From positions 9,854,790-9,918,789 of the forward strand of contig JAKZAN010000002.1 in the NCBI GenBank assembly GCA_023053545.1: a stretch of DNA of 64,000 nt, in the 5' to 3' direction. The notes under the pieces were generated by a model. That model was not told the origin of the DNA and did not search any database. It saw only the letters and a program-made list of their open reading frames with translations. Positions 36,768 to 50,850 of this stretch are shown piece after piece. The position numbers and the translations under genes were made by a program. How positions within the stretch are numbered: position 1 is the stretch's first letter; every line of letters starts with the position of its first letter. The stretch comes from Lepidurus packardi. Taxonomy: Eukaryota; Arthropoda; Branchiopoda; Notostraca; Triopsidae.

Positions 36768-39700
36768 GGCTGCTTTGCTCGGTGCGGCTGCAGGGGACTT
36801 TTTATTGGTGAAGGTCCTAGAACACGCGGCAGGCGTTCGTATTGATCCTTCTTGGAGCTGAACGTCAAGGACGTCGGTGGCATCGGCTTGTCTTTTGAAA
36901 AGGGAAAACCAGCGAGAGCAGAAGACGACGACCGAAAGCTCCTGCTGGTGCTTACAGCATCACTCGAGTTGAGGTGGACGGGTATGGAAAGTTTTTAGAT
37001 ATGGAAAAGGGCAAAAGGATCAAGGGGACAGAACTGAAGAGAGGATTTCAGATCGACCGTTGGATTCCCGAGTTTCTGCTTCTGGCTTTGACTGCTGGCT
37101 CTTAACTTGACCTGACAGTAGTCTTGCCCTACTCACATGGCCCCGTTTCGCATAACTAGTTGACTCGCCGTACGACGCGTCGACGTACGTTGATGTACTT
37201 ACCCTGACTGAACCGACCCTTTAAGTGCAGTTAGTTATAATTCCCTTCAACTTAGGGAAGGTCGGCAAAAATAGTAAATATAGTAATAGCAAACACGCAA
37301 TACGGTCCGCTGAAAAAGATGCACTCCCACAGTGAGTGGGGATCCTTTTAGAAGGTTAGAAAGAGAGCTTTTACGTTACGAACCGCAAAGGAGGTTAGTT
37401 ATCTGAAAGGTGAATTTATCTATATTGGAAATCATAGACGAGCAAAGGGTTAACTAGGAAGGTTTATTCGCATCATTGACCTTTTATAATGGCAGTTTGA
37501 CAGGTCCCTATTATGAATGTGCTCACCTCCGTAGGACGGCAAAGGAGGGCGGGCGGCGTCCTAGCGATGCCAGGATATCCTCGTAATTTTGCAAAACGCG
37601 TCAACTTGTGCATATTTCTTCCCTCTATAGCAACCATGATACCGAGCAAAAAGGTAGAAGCGTATAGAACCACATAAAGAGTTCCGCGCAGTACACAGGC
37701 AGATAGGCGCAAGGTTTATGAGGTCTTCCTCGGCGGGTACTGGTACTTTGGCCGTTTTCTATGATTAATAGTACGTTCACTGTGAGGTTTCTCCGATCTA
37801 TCTTGACATTTCTCTACTGTTTTCGCCCTAGCCTTTTGTAGACGCTTGCGACTGCTGTGTTTCAGGACAGGAAATCTCACATATTTCTTCGCTTTTACCT
37901 CGGCACCATAAATTAGCCAACACTGCGAAAACCCCCAACTTGTTTGCTGAAAGTTTCGCTGAAATCAGAAAGGATCGCTTTCTTCCCTTCTTTTTTTTTA
38001 TTGGGCCTCCCCCTTTTTCCGTTCGGAATAGACAGTATAGATTCCAACTGGAGAATCATGGCGGAAATTTGTCCGTTGTTGTCCCCGGATGGTAAAGGAA
38101 AGTTTCTTCGGGGTGGAAAGAAACTTGAAATTTGGAGCAACACACATTCTACCAAGCTTGATTTCCTTCCTTCCTATTCCTTCTCGGTGGCAGTCTTTTT
38201 TATTCTTTTCTTTTCTTATGAGAAGCTTGGCATTCCACCTGGGATTCTGCAAAGAGTTGCATGCGGAGAGCTGTGAAAATCGATGCCAGGGCTTTCCGCT
38301 TGGGCTGCTTCTGCTGGTGCTGCTCCTATGTTTCCTGTGCTCGTCTACACTTACACCAGGTCCTCGCTTCAGTATGGGAAACACGACAGAAAACGAGGGC
38401 GTGGCTCAGGTGTGAGAGACTTGATGCACAGCAGCAGCAAGCTAGATTCGAGAACCTTGGTCCTCTGGAAGCGTGGGCCCAAGCCGCCGAATGCATACTA
38501 TACTGCATCTGAGCTATTTTTAGAACCCAAGTCTTTGTTGGGAGTCTTTTACGGACTTTCCGACTTAAATAATATTTCCGAATGCACGAACCGGAAGCCG
38601 GCCAGGTTGTCAGACCCAAGGTCAGACCGAAAGATGTCTGGGGCTCATCTTCTGATTACTTGAGGTAGTTTTACCTTAAAGCTTTTTTTAGGCTCCTCAG
38701 TCGTTAATGCATTAAAACCTGGAAATACAAAAATAAAGACAAAGTCGATTTCTTATGTTCAAATTAGGATTTATTATCTAATCAATGGAGCTCATTTTTC
38801 CGGCTAATGGAGCATCTTTCTCCCAAATAGAATGTGTAGCAGCTTTTTCTTAATTTGGGAAATGCCATGGTCTTTTTTTTTTTTTTTGGGGGGGGGGGGG
38901 GAGTATTGCTTGTGATGTTTGCCATACTGATTACATTAGTTAGCGTAGCGAAGGTGGCACAGGTACGTATTTCTCCCATCGACCCTTCCTCGCTCACTCC
39001 GTGGGGTTCCGGGGAGGCAAACAGAGAGATGCTATGCACGAGGAGATGAAGGTTAGTTCCTAGAGAACTGTAGAGAGCTGCAGTGGCCACAAAATGCCGT
39101 GTCCCGATTGGATCATTCAAATTTGAAAAGACCAGGTTGCTTTGCCAGGTGACGATGTCTTCTAGTAGCGTAGAGGAAACTCTTTGGAGCTAAGAGGGGG
39201 GAGGGGAGGGGACGCACACAAGCGAAGCCTCCGAAAGAAGAACGGGAAAGTTGCTCAATGCGAAATGCACGCAACTCATCTTGTCAGGCGCGCGTTCCAT
39301 TTCAATGAGCCATTCAATTCTCGTGCTGCTTGTATCAGCGTATATTTTTTATTAGTTTTAGCGGAATACTTCATGAAGATAGGGGGTGAAGTGCAATGAA
39401 AATGCAACCGTAAAAGCTTTTCATTCTTTTTCCCCCCTTTTTTTTGGTATCCCCACGTTCTTTTTTATGTGACAGGTGCGGACCCAACTAAGGTAGAGTT
39501 AAGAAATTCATGGTCTTGGCGTTTAGCATATCTCGCGCTTTTTGTGATGGGGGGGAGGGAGGCGGAGTCCTTCTTAGGATCCTTGCGGGCTTTTAGCACC
39601 ATTGGGATAGGAGTGTCAAGTCGGTAAAGGGCGTTATCTGTATTCGTAAACGGTTGTATTTTTCTGGTATTCCTTTTGTTTCAACTTCAACGAGCAAGTT

Positions 39701-42700
39701 TTTTTGCGAGCGAAAATTACCGCAAATTACTCCTTTACCTATTTGGTACTACTCGGGTTCCGCGGGCCCAAGGAAGGATGGGCGGGACAGTTCCTATACA
39801 TCTTGATGTCCCTATTTTAACCAGCGGCGCAGGGTGGGCGTGTCCTGGACGAGCTCTACGGGTTTAGGAGTCCCTACGTATACGCGAGCAACGCTGGCGG
39901 CCTGCCGGCGTGCTGTATAGCGCCTCACGTGGTCTTTTTTGAACCAAGGCAAGCAAGCCAAGCTATCGGTCCCGGTGTCCGGCTGTGGCAGTTGGAAGCA
40001 AGCTCAGTCAGTGTCGGTTTTGTCGCTGTGTGATTCTTGTACGCTTTTTGGTTGCAGAACCGTCATCGTTCCCCTCCTTTACCCGCGAAAAAAAGAATCA
40101 AGTTTTAATGAACGACGCTTGGTTAAATGTGAACTAGTTTCCAGTCGGGAAAGTCCGGGGTGCCATTCTCCCGTGTTTGCCAAAGAGAAATCGGAATTTG
40201 CAAGCCTATATAGAGCGTAGCCGTACAAAGCAGTCCCTTCAAATTCAGTGTTGGGTGTGAATGGTGGGCTTTGGCGCAAACAAGTATCCGGTGCTTTCCT
40301 TATAGAAATAAAAAAAGTGGAGAATTGAGAGGAATTTGGTTACTTTGCGTTTGTGTGGGTGCCTTTTTTCAATTGGATTTTGATAGTTTGGATTCACCCC
40401 TACAAACACAGGTAAAAATAAATTATCTGTAGCCATACGGAATGAACCTCACAAAATAAGTTGACGTTTTTCGAATTTTATTTTTCTATCTTATGATCCC
40501 GTACATAATTAAAGTTCAGGTTGAAAAGAGAGGAAGTGGGCAGCTGTGGCAGCAAACGCAGAGATTGTGACTATTGATTTTGAACGTTTAAAGAACTCGT
40601 ATCTCTCCGGGAAGTAACAGTATTAAGCCAGAGACTCTTTGGCGGGGACAAAGCGTTTCAATTATCTTTGTTTGTTCTTTCTGCTAAATGAATTTTCCTG
40701 TTGACGCTTCGCATGTGAAGCAAGCTTTTAAATAAAGCCAAGAGGGAATCGCTGCTAGAGCCATATTTTTGGCGGCTTCCTTGCGGCAGATTCCCGCTAG
40801 TGGTTGTGGTTGCATAGCGTTGGTGAGTGAGAAGCAAAAGAAGTCGATGGCCGCCGAGTCCTTCCCTTTACCTAAACCTCTCCTTTACGGTCCCTGGGTG
40901 TCTGCCTGACTGTGGTATAGGTAGGTTCAGATTTCAGGTTCTATAGTTGTACTACACAGAGAGAGTTTGGTTTTGGCCTTCCCTTGGCTTCATGGCGTCT
41001 CTTTGAGGGCTTTTACACCTTACCTTTACCTTATACCTCCCTTCAGACTTCCTCTCCTCTCCCTTTCATTCGCGTCTACCTTGCGTTGGCATCTTTTTTG
41101 AGAGACCCCTGCAACATACCATCACAGCATCAAGGTGAAGGTTTCGGTCCGGCTCGGCTCCAACTCCACCGTCCCGAAACCGAATACCATCACGAGAGGG
41201 AAACTTGGGCCGCCCTAGTCCCGAAACCTTATGTCACGCTCGATGATCAAAAGTGGTGCTCCCTCATTTGACGCCCCTTTTGGCTCAAAGCTTAATTAGA
41301 GGGTACACAACACAAATACACAAAACCCAACACCTGGATGGGTCGTCGGCTTTCTCAATGAAGATCCGCAGAGGATGGAGGGGGGTAAGGTTGTCTATGG
41401 CTTCAAGGAATCTGAGCAATTGGAAACCTTCCTTGACACGGTTGTCAACCTGATAGGTTTTATTCTTTTTCTTTTGTCGACAAAAATCCGGATGCATAGG
41501 AGAGGAAGTGCAAATTTGGAACGGGGAGATGTGATTATATTTCTTCCAATAGCCTTCTTTCTTTTTACTCTAAGAAAAGAAAGACGACACAAAAAGTCCC
41601 AGGTGTGGTTTACCTAGTAAATGGGTCAGCAAAGAGTTACTTTTAGTGGTCAGTTGGGGTACTTAGCAGAGAGCATTTTTGGTGTTGGACACGGCAAAAG
41701 TATCTGGAACTGTCCCATAGATTACCTGGCAGAACATAGGACAAGAACGTCGTCAAAAAAAAAAGTTTAGCAAACTGAAAAAAGCAATGGATGAGTTCCG
41801 AGAGGAGTTGTGTAAAAAAGTATTCGGGAAAAAAAGAAGCGCTCTCCCCAGGTGTTGTTTAGGGATGGAGGCGGGGTACAGTGCTGGTGTTGCTCGAGTG
41901 GTTTATGGCGTGAGAACAGAGGGTAAAAAGAAAAGGAAGTCTCTAATGTCACCTTTGTAACTTGCCTGGAAGACCCCGCCAGCCAAAGCTCCCAGTCCCT
42001 TGGTTCCTGATGTATGATCGTGTCCCAGAAAAGCGGAGGGGTAGCGTCAATGGCCTTTTAGTTTCCATATGTTTATTTATCATGGATCATCTTCTGTGCG
42101 CACTTTTTGCTGATGGCGAGTATTGCTTTCCAAAGATGCTTTATTGTGTACGTATAGAATAACCTATTGTGTACCCGCTCCTCGCCCTCGCTCCTCACCC
42201 CACGCTTCTCGCCCGAGAGAGACTCGGGAGAGTAAAGAGAAAGAGCGAGAGAACCTCTTCTAAATTAATGAATTTGGCTGCGATGGGAACATACAGAACA
42301 TTGCAGGAACACTTGGTGAAGAAGGAAATTGGTTTCCCAGGGGCTTGCGGGTTAATTCTGAGGCTTTACTTGCTTTTTTATGAGATTGCTAGCCGACCTT
42401 TATGCTCGTATTTCTTCGGTGTAAAGTTCTGCCTTTTTTGCACATTCTCCTCTTGCTTGTCGCTCCAACTCGTAAGTTTTGTCGCTAAAAAGAATTAGAA
42501 TGTAAAGCCAGGTCGGAGATTGAACATTGAACATGTTTGGTCGTAATTATTTGCTGTTTGAAAGAAAAGAATATTCAGGTCAAGGGCACTTGCCTCATTT
42601 ATCCCCGGAATTCAGCATCGCTTTATTTTTTCATTCACGTCCTTTTACTGAAAACGTAACTCATGTTGACAGTCGCGTGCCTAAGATTTGGATCATGATT

Positions 42701-43838
42701 GTAATTGAGATTTGCCATTAGAGTAATACATGTGCCTTGAAGGTAAAGTGCATTAGCTTCTGTTTCCTTTGGCGGGGTGGAATACACCGGCAAATTAGCA
42801 TTGAAAGAGAGTAATCCCATGCACGGATAGGCTTACGATGCTGTGCGGGCTGAGAAACGACTGTTCGGGTTATTACTGTCGAACGTTGTTAAGTCAGCGA
42901 GGTTTCTTTTTGATTAGTTAATGTGTGTTTGTGGACCTTTTCCTTGACATTGACATGAAATGTGTCACTTGAGAGAGCAGGGCATCACTTTTCTTACAAA
43001 GTAGCTTAAATTCAAAAATCTGTGTTTATTTTTTCCTTCAAATGTTCTGCTGTCACCTAAAGAAAACGTAAAGAGAAAATCTCAGGATTTCAAGTGGAAG
43101 AGTTGCGGATCACTCGGGATATAACGAGACTGGAAGGACGTCCAATTTATGTTATTAGGTAGGGTAAGAAATAATGACGTGTGTAAGACATGTGAGAGCC
43201 GAAGAGGCACGTTTTAGGCCGTCATGCGGCTGTAGTGCGGCTAATAGGGTTCTCATTGCCCAAAACCGTACTGAAATGAGTCTGGTAACATACTTTTTTC
43301 TTCTTTATTTTTCTGCCTTGTTTTCGTTAGTAACTCTTTCCGCCACACGAGTAAAAGCCAGCAGCTCAAATTTGAAGCTTCCAAGAAAGACCACAAAAAT
43401 ATTTTACTTTATACCCGTCCCGTCTTCAAATCTCTTGTCAAATCTTTTGAAGTAATATTTTTTTCTCGAGATGTGTACACAGCACCTGCTGTGAAATGCT
43501 TGGCATGGAGCTTGGGGAGGGGGAGGGGGGGATATGGAGAAGAAAACAAGAGGGTAGGAAAGGAACATGAAAAAGAGGTAGCGTATAAGGTAGTTTAAGT
43601 GCTATCCAAGGGTCAAAGGGCGCTGTGTCCTTTGCATGTCTTTGGAAACCTTTCGGAGCGGGATCGCCGCTCCCGCACTTGCTCGCTCCACTTGCCCCGA
43701 AATGACAATGCTGTTGAAGCCGTTTGACACTTTGTGATTCCCTGAATACTTGGGTGTGCTAAGCGGTAAGTGTCAACAGGTTGGATTAGTTCTAAGGAAA
43801 AGTCCATTAAAAGTGGTATGTAGTATTTCTATCTACGA
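36767..43838. other. Gene desert, part 1
   Basis: About 7 kb of mixed-complexity DNA without a recognisable exon on either strand. The longest frames (37998-38384 -, 38283-38663 +, 38782-39120 -, 40984-41271 +) overlap frames on the other strand and show no domain. A T15-G14 run lies at 38873-38901. A TATAG|GTAGGT site at about 40920 has a weak splice-like look. Confidence 0.45.
38873..38901. repeat. T15-G14 homopolymer junction
   Basis: Fifteen T are followed directly by fourteen G. It adds to the set of long G or C runs that are found only in the right half of the window. Confidence 0.9.
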
Positions 43839-44085
43839 CAGTGTTCCGGATCTTTCAAAAAAGATCCGATCGGCGTTGCACCGTAAAGTGGCAGGGATAG
43901 GATCGATTTATTGTTTTCCATAAAATTATCGGATCTTAGATAGAGTCGAATCGGATGGGGATCTTTTCAGATCCGGATCTAGATTTTTTGAAATTTTGCA
44001 GCATTTGATTGGATAGGATCGACGGAAGTTGATCAGTTGTCGAAAATGATCTAAGGTTCGGCGAAAAAGAAGATCCGGAACACAG
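43839..44085. mobile_element. hAT-like MITE (247 bp)
   Basis: The left end CAGTGTTCCGGATCTTTC and the right end GAAGATCCGGAACACAG are terminal inverted repeats of about 16 bp with a few mismatches. CAGTG-type termini are typical of hAT elements. The element is flanked by ATCTACGA (43831-43838) and ATCTATGG (44086-44093), an 8-bp direct repeat with six matches, the duplication length expected for hAT. The interior is rich in GATC and GGATC motifs and codes for nothing, so it is a non-autonomous copy. The decayed ends indicate an old insertion. Confidence 0.65.
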
Positions 44086-44093
44086 ATCTATGG

Positions 44094-47000
44094 AAATATG
44101 TTTACGTTTTTGGCTGCATCAAAACTTGTGGGAGGAGCCACATTTTGGATCTGAATCCAAGAAAATTACCGCGCGGCAAAACGGTGGAAAAACGTTTGAG
44201 GATCATTCAAGTGTGAAACAAGTTTGGCGAGTCTGCAAAGTGCAACGGTTTTCGGAGGGGGTGACGCGAGTACCGATGAATTGGGCCGTTGTCTGCGCCA
44301 AGGTGCAGTTTCTCAGATCCTCATTTTTAAAAGTTTGAATTTCTTTTCTATGCTGTTGCCAAAAAGTGGCAACTTTTGTTGTGGACGCTCATGACTTGGC
44401 AGTTAACTACCACACGGCATTTACAGCATCCTTTCCCAAAAATAAAATATAGCAAGACAAGAAAATAAAAAAAGACTTGTCTCGGGGCAGTTAGACATAC
44501 GGAACTACACGGATAGACGATAACAGTGACAGAACCACCGTTTAAGACAATGTTGCTTGGCATGCGTGCCTTTATGTATGCGGAATAAGTATAGTGCTTT
44601 ATGCTCAAAATGGGCACCCAAGACTTTGTGCACCTGAGGTGGACAAAAAGGAGAAACCCGTTCAGAGTTCTCTTGGCAAAAGTCAATAAGGCAACAATTG
44701 ATAAAGAACCTTAGCTTTGTTTGCTTAGTTAACCTCAAAGCCGTTGTCATAGTCTATGTGCTCTTGTTGTATACGTTAGCCAATTTGGATATGTGGTGAG
44801 AGACGCCTGGACGTTTTTCTACTAAGGGGGAGGGTGGGCTGAGAACTTAAGCAAATAGACCGTTGCTGGTGCCAAGCCAAACTGTTAAGTTCAGGTTTGT
44901 CGTCGTATAGACCAAGGTTTTCTGAGGTTCTCTCACAGCAGCTGAAACGTTTTTTCTTCCTTTTGTTTTTCCCCTCCCTTCATATCTGTATACCTGCTGG
45001 GTATAACGTATCGTGCGTGAACTTGGCCTTGGTAACGGTCGTTATACGAATTCAAAAAACTTTTTTTGTTTTTTTTATTCTTTGAAAATTACTTGTTAAC
45101 CCAATAGAGCTAAATCAAAACCGCTCCACCGCCCTTTACGTCCTTTTTTTATGAAAAGATAAATGCTATATCGGCTTTTAACGACAATCACCTTTTGGTC
45201 TTGCGTTTCTTTTCGAGCTAATTGTAACACGAGACTGTGTCTTTGACGTCACGTCACTTTCGCTTGATTAATTATGCAGCAACGATGTACGAGAGTGAAT
45301 CTCTCTGGGTTAAAAGGCCCAGGAATATATGTTACGTTTAAGACGACATACCTTGATTGTTTGACGCGGCAGAGCACCCAGCTTTTCCCTTTCCTAAAAC
45401 AAGGGTGGGGTACGGGGAGAAAAGATGTTGGTAAAGAAAAGTCTTGCTTACTCATTACAACTTGCCCTCGTTAGCCGGGTTCCTGGTTCAAGAATTTCGA
45501 CGTACCGAATACCAAAAGACCATTATGCCAGCGATCTAGGTATGGGTATATTGTTTATCACTTGTAAAGTTTGAGACAGAGTTTGGTAGCGACAGAGGGG
45601 CGCGGGTGCACAGTTTATTGCTAGGTAAGTTCTTTATACCTCATCTTTTTTGGAATCCAGGCTACCAAAGATAAATCAACTTTAAACAAGCTGTTTATGG
45701 GGAAGTTGAAATTCATCTTTGCCAAAGTCAAGTTCATTTGCAATTGAATTTGGTGTATTTCCAATGTCTTTTCCAGTTTTCCACCAATTGTTGGAATAAG
45801 CATCAGTTGGCGCGCTTGAAATGAGATTCCACGGATAAACTTTTCTCCCCTTCCCAATTTGAGCATAGATTTTCTTCTCGACTCCTTGATTGAAATATGT
45901 GCTAGTCTTTCACGAATACTCCATTAAATTTGGTGGTTGCTCTTTTAACCCAAAACTTCAAGAACAGTCGCGACAAATATTACGGCTCCAAAATTTTTTA
46001 TCCCAAAGAATTTAGAAGAGACATATGCATGTAACATTGGAGAGGCCAGGAGCCTTATTGATGACAATAAATAATAATAATAATATAGGGAACGGGAAAA
46101 AGGATTCTGATTCTGCTACCAAATGTTGGAGCAAATGCTAGCAAATATTTGATGCCGTCGTCCAAGGCTATGTTGTTACAGACTCAATTGGTTATTCATA
46201 CCAAAGAGAATTAAGATCCCAGTGACGTCATGGAGGGTATGAGAAGCTTAATTCTTGGCAGTAGTCTGCTTGGCCACGATACGGAATCGATACGGAAAAC
46301 TGAGGTATACCCGTGCGGTATTTCCTTTTTTTTTTGTATGTGTATGCCGTGAATCGAAGGTCTTTTATATAGCTTTTTGTCACTCCATAGATAGCTCTAT
46401 AGCGAGGGTTTCTTACCCGTGTGGCCGATCTTGTGTACTGCTTTTTTATATTTGGATAATCTTGTTATGGCTTCCCTGATAGCCACATGTTTTGAGCCTA
46501 AAACAGAATAAGCAAAACCGGAAAAAACACCCCACACGGAGTAAATTGTATGGCAAACCCACACGCTCGCGACGTGCAACCTTTTTATCCTATTCAAAAT
46601 TTATTATTGCTTATGGGTCGTTTTTGTTCTTTTTTTTAACACACCACATTTCAATTGCAGCTCGCTAGCTAGTGAAAACTTTTGTGATGCATTCACCAAG
46701 CGATAATATAAAACCCGGGGTTGCCTGGGTATATATGTGTGTGTGTGTTTGAGTTTAACTATTCCAGGGTTCTGTCTTTTTAGCGCAGTCAATAATAGAG
46801 TTGGTATGAATTAGAGGTACGCTAGACAATGCAGGAGCATTTCGCTCTTACCGAAATAGTTTCGTGGACTGTTAAAGTTACATGGGGATGTGTGGTTGTT
46901 TTGCCGGCAACAGCACTGGGTCTGCAAAGTAGCGATTGCACTTGGGAAAGAGAATCGGGGAACAACTTCCATGCGGAGCTTTCTGGGTTTGGCACACGCG

Positions 47001-47973
47001 ACTTGGAAATTCGGGAGCTTCCATGAGAACAGTTTCGTTTGGGGACACAGCCAGACGGAGCCGAGCATGCGGTTTTGATTCCGTTTTTTTTTTTGTCTTT
47101 TTGTTTCTTTAATCACGCAAAGGGCAGAGTTGAGTCTAACGCCTAGGCTATGTTACAAAGCCTCATCAACCTATTAAACGCAAAGACCGAAAGCAAAAGT
47201 CACAGTGAAGCTCCATTCCGCTATTTCAGAGATGTATAGAAAAAGTTAGGCTGTTAGAACAAACTAGAAAACGAGATGGGTTGTAACAAACTAGGGAACG
47301 AAATGGGAGACCAAACGAAAAAATAAATACGAAAAAGGGAGTTGCTATCTTTTTACCTTGTCGTTCATAATTAGCTACACTTCATCTAATATAGAACGCA
47401 ACATGAGAAAAGCATTATAGAAGAACCGGTTTATCTACTCTTTTTTAAAAGCCACTGTCGGGGAGCCAATACTGTCTTCCGCGGCAGGATGGAAAACGTT
47501 CGAAAATTATTAAGAGTCTCAAAAATGTCTATCTAATATTTCCCCCCCTGATACCTATAAGGTTACGTTTATAGCCTACGGAGGCACTTTTCGGGGTAGG
47601 ATTACGTTTTGACATGTTATTGGCTTCAGTTTAGGGCTTTTCGCTACGACCGAGGTATTGATGTCATCAGCCAGCGTCGTTGCCGTTTCCGATCTAGAAC
47701 GCTATCGCGCATAGTTGATAATCCAATAGAGCACAACGTGGGGAGTAGAACCTTAAAGCTTGAGGTGTCTATAGGACGTATAGGAAGCTTTACGTCTATC
47801 AGCGATTGATTTCAGTGTTTTGCCCCATTTTACAGTTTCCCCTAAAAAACGTTGGTTGGAAGCGTCAGCTAAGCGAAATAACTTGATAACCATTCTGCAA
47901 GAATAGTCTGCGTGTAAACAAGTTGTTTTGCTTCCGCTAGCCTTATTCGCCGGTATTCCAAACTGCTTTTGGG
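44094..47973. other. Gene desert, part 2
   Basis: No exon is supported. The region contains an ATA microsatellite near 46066-46086, a short TG run near 46735-46748, and an AG|GTAAGT sequence at 45623-45630 that could be a weak ratchet-type splice site. Minus-strand frames such as 44348-44686 have no recognisable domain. Confidence 0.45.
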
Positions 47974-48023
47974 CCCTCTCCCTCTCTTTCTCCCTCTCTC
48001 TCATCTCTCTCTCGCTCGCTCGG
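47974..48023. repeat. CT-rich (GAGA) tract
   Basis: About 50 bp of CTCTC/CTTTC/CTCGC sequence give several GAGAG motifs on the minus strand. In insects such tracts bind GAGA factor and mark open promoters or Polycomb response elements. Whether this applies here is not visible. Confidence 0.75.
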
Positions 48024-50733
48024 TCGAAGCTTTTCGGAAGCATGGTAAAGGGCCATGGTGCATGTGTGTGGTATAAATTCGCGAGGGTCTAGCAGGCTAT
48101 TGTTGTCCTTTATACGGGAGTTACCGGGGCGACTTGCTTTTCCCGAGTCGAATTAGTTCCGCCGTGAAGATGCTGAAACCTATCAAAATCGCTTATCAAT
48201 GGTCAAGTCGTATCAATCTTCCCTGACACCTTATCCCAGTTCGGGCTGATAATGGTATACCTTCTCTGCGTCCCCCAAAGCTGGCAACGAGACAAAAGCG
48301 AAGGAATTACACTTCGCTAGGGGCTCAACGGAAGCTTGTTTGGATTTCATTTCTTTTTACTTTTTTATTATTCTTGTTTTCCTGTTATTTTTTGCTGTGA
48401 TCGCTTGTTTGGTAACGGGGCAAAAGAGGGGGCTCTTTGGTTCAGGATTTCATGATTGGTGTTCGACTTGGTCGGTTTCTTCTGCAGATTTAGCGAGGGG
48501 TTTAAGCTGCTGCCCCACAGAATCGTCTGTCGATGATTCCAAGAAAGCTTTTCGCGATTTTTTATGTTATAGTAAAGATCCAGATTTTTTTGTATTGATT
48601 TTTTTAATTAACACATTTGATATTAGCTGGCAAGTGGCTTAGAGTTGGGGAAAGAGAAAAGAAACAGATGGCTGGTTTAATGTCCTTATTAATCCTCATG
48701 TTGCATGGATTGATACCCACTTATTTCCTCGAGTGTAATAATTTTGGGCATAACTTGAAAAGTGTCGAGCATTAGGTCCCCCCTTCATGCCGTGCGTTTA
48801 GATGTGCTCAAGTGTACCCACATGCTCGAGCACGGTCCCGGGGTTCGCGGGATTGTTTTTCTATGCCAGAGATTTCTCATTCAGAGCCTCAAGTGGGGAG
48901 TTGTAGTAGACAATAGAAGTTTGAAGCAGAGGGATTTCAAGCAGGCGGGGCAATCATAATCCTTATGCTTATTGAAGACCTGTTCTATAAGGCTGGTGCT
49001 GGAAGGCTCTTGTTCGCATTTTTGGTATTCAAACTATGCAAATTACTGATGGAAGCGAACGGCAAAGGTCCTTGTCAACCTCGCATCCATCATCCCGTAC
49101 GAAATTTTATAAAGGCGTTGAATTGGAAATTTTGGGTATTTTTAAAATAAAAAACGGAGCCTCTAAGCCTGATTCTCCACTCCCTCGAAGATTCGGATTC
49201 GACGACTAAGATATTGGGAAACAAGTTATGCGGAAGCTAAAACATGTTCAACAGCAAATAAGCCTGTCTAACTAAACGAGACATTTCCGAAAAACGACAA
49301 CTAAATTTTCGTTGATTTTGCTCGCTTGTCGTTAGTTCGTTTCCTGGCTTGAACAAAATCCACAATGTTTGATGGTAGTTTCAGGGAGACAGATGCACGC
49401 ATTAGAACGCTTTATCGCAAGTCATCTTTTGTTGGACGAACAGTTTTTGACGATGGCGTCTATAGTGTAATGGTTGGGGAGGGAAAAAATAGAAAGACTT
49501 TTATCAAAGAATAGGCCTGCCAGGGATAGGATGGTATGGGTCGGATGGTTTTCTAATGTTAGCCGTGGAATCGAATGTGATAGATTTCGCCATGCATTGA
49601 AAGGAAAGATGAGAGAATGAGGAAAGACCTCGCGCTGCCACCGTGCACGACCACCACAAGCAGCAGTCTTAGGACCTCCCTGAATTTCTCATTAACAGGA
49701 TCGTAATATAGAGCGTCGCCTTTGTCTGGGGAAAACCTCCATGGCAGTCGGCTGTTTCCCAATGCTTTCCATAATATCACGCCCACCTACACAGTTCCCT
49801 TTTCGAAATCGCGGCAAACTTTAAGATTGCAAACTCGGAAAACGGAAGACTTCCCAACAAGTTTGAATGAAAACATATCCAGCGTCCTTTGACGTATAGA
49901 AGCACACCAAAGTGATGTGGTTACAAAAGAAATAAAAAGAGCGTTAAGTTGCCGGCAATGTAACAGTGGTGTGGAAATTCCTTCGAGCTTTTCATGGAAA
50001 GAAAAGAAAAAGAAGAACATGAAAAGCTTTTGGGAAGTATTGGGCTGCAGCGTCTATAGTATTGCAAAAGTTTACAGCATTTTTCTTTTCCAAAATAGAC
50101 GCGTTGTATTTCTCCCATACTCCCCCCCCCCCCCCACAGCATAGCCAAAACTTATGCAAGTTTTCAATGTTGTAAAAAGTTTGAGCTGAAGAAAAAAGTT
50201 GTTTTTCATAAGCGGCCCCAAAAGTGTTTTTGTAATATCAAATTCGTAGCGCAAAACCAAAAACTAAGAAAATAAAATAGTGCAAGTTTGGGAGGCAGTT
50301 GAGCGCTTTGCTTTGAGGCATTGTTGCGGCTGTCTATAGGTCTAGCTTTGTAGCATTACCGTTACATAATATTTTTATTCGTGAAAGATTGGCGAGCTTT
50401 GCTTTACCCAAACTTTGGAGAATAACAAAAGAAAGAAAAAGCCCATTCCCTAGGCTGTGCAGCATTCCGGCGTGGGCTATCGTTTTTGCCACAGGCTCAG
50501 TGCTCCCAACTTTAACATAACGCAACCCGGTATTTGATCACTTTATCAAGTTTCCACCAAGTTCCTGGTATATCAATTAGCGAGTAATAGGTCGACACAG
50601 TGTTCTGGAATTCGCATGTTCTCATGTGTGAATACACAAAATTTTCAATGGGGATAATATATATCTTTGACGCAGAATTTTTGGAATTTTCACAAATTTC
50701 AGAACATTATTTGGGAAGAATTAACGCTAAGTC
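48024..50733. other. Gene desert, part 3
   Basis: No exon is supported. The frame 48340-48642 begins with a hydrophobic stretch but is mainly a translated T-rich tract. A run of 14 C lies at 50122-50135. Confidence 0.45.
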
Positions 50734-50850
50734 ATGGTTATGGTTAAGTCGAGGTTATCATGGTTAAGTCACGGTTAAGTTATGGTTAAGTTATTGGCAA
50801 TGTTTAAGTTATGGTTAATGGTTAAGTTAAGGTTAAGTTACGGTTAAGTC
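50734..50850. repeat. GGTTAAGT(T/C)A degenerate tandem repeat
   Basis: About ten imperfect copies of a 10-12 bp unit, (AT)GGTTAAGT(T/C)(A/G), lie head to tail. The unit is related to, but not the same as, TTAGG-type repeats. Flanking DNA is non-repetitive. Confidence 0.8.

Noticed and set aside
36488..36883. Minus-strand frame with a poly-proline run
   Set aside because: The prolines only reflect the G37 run; the rest has no domain.
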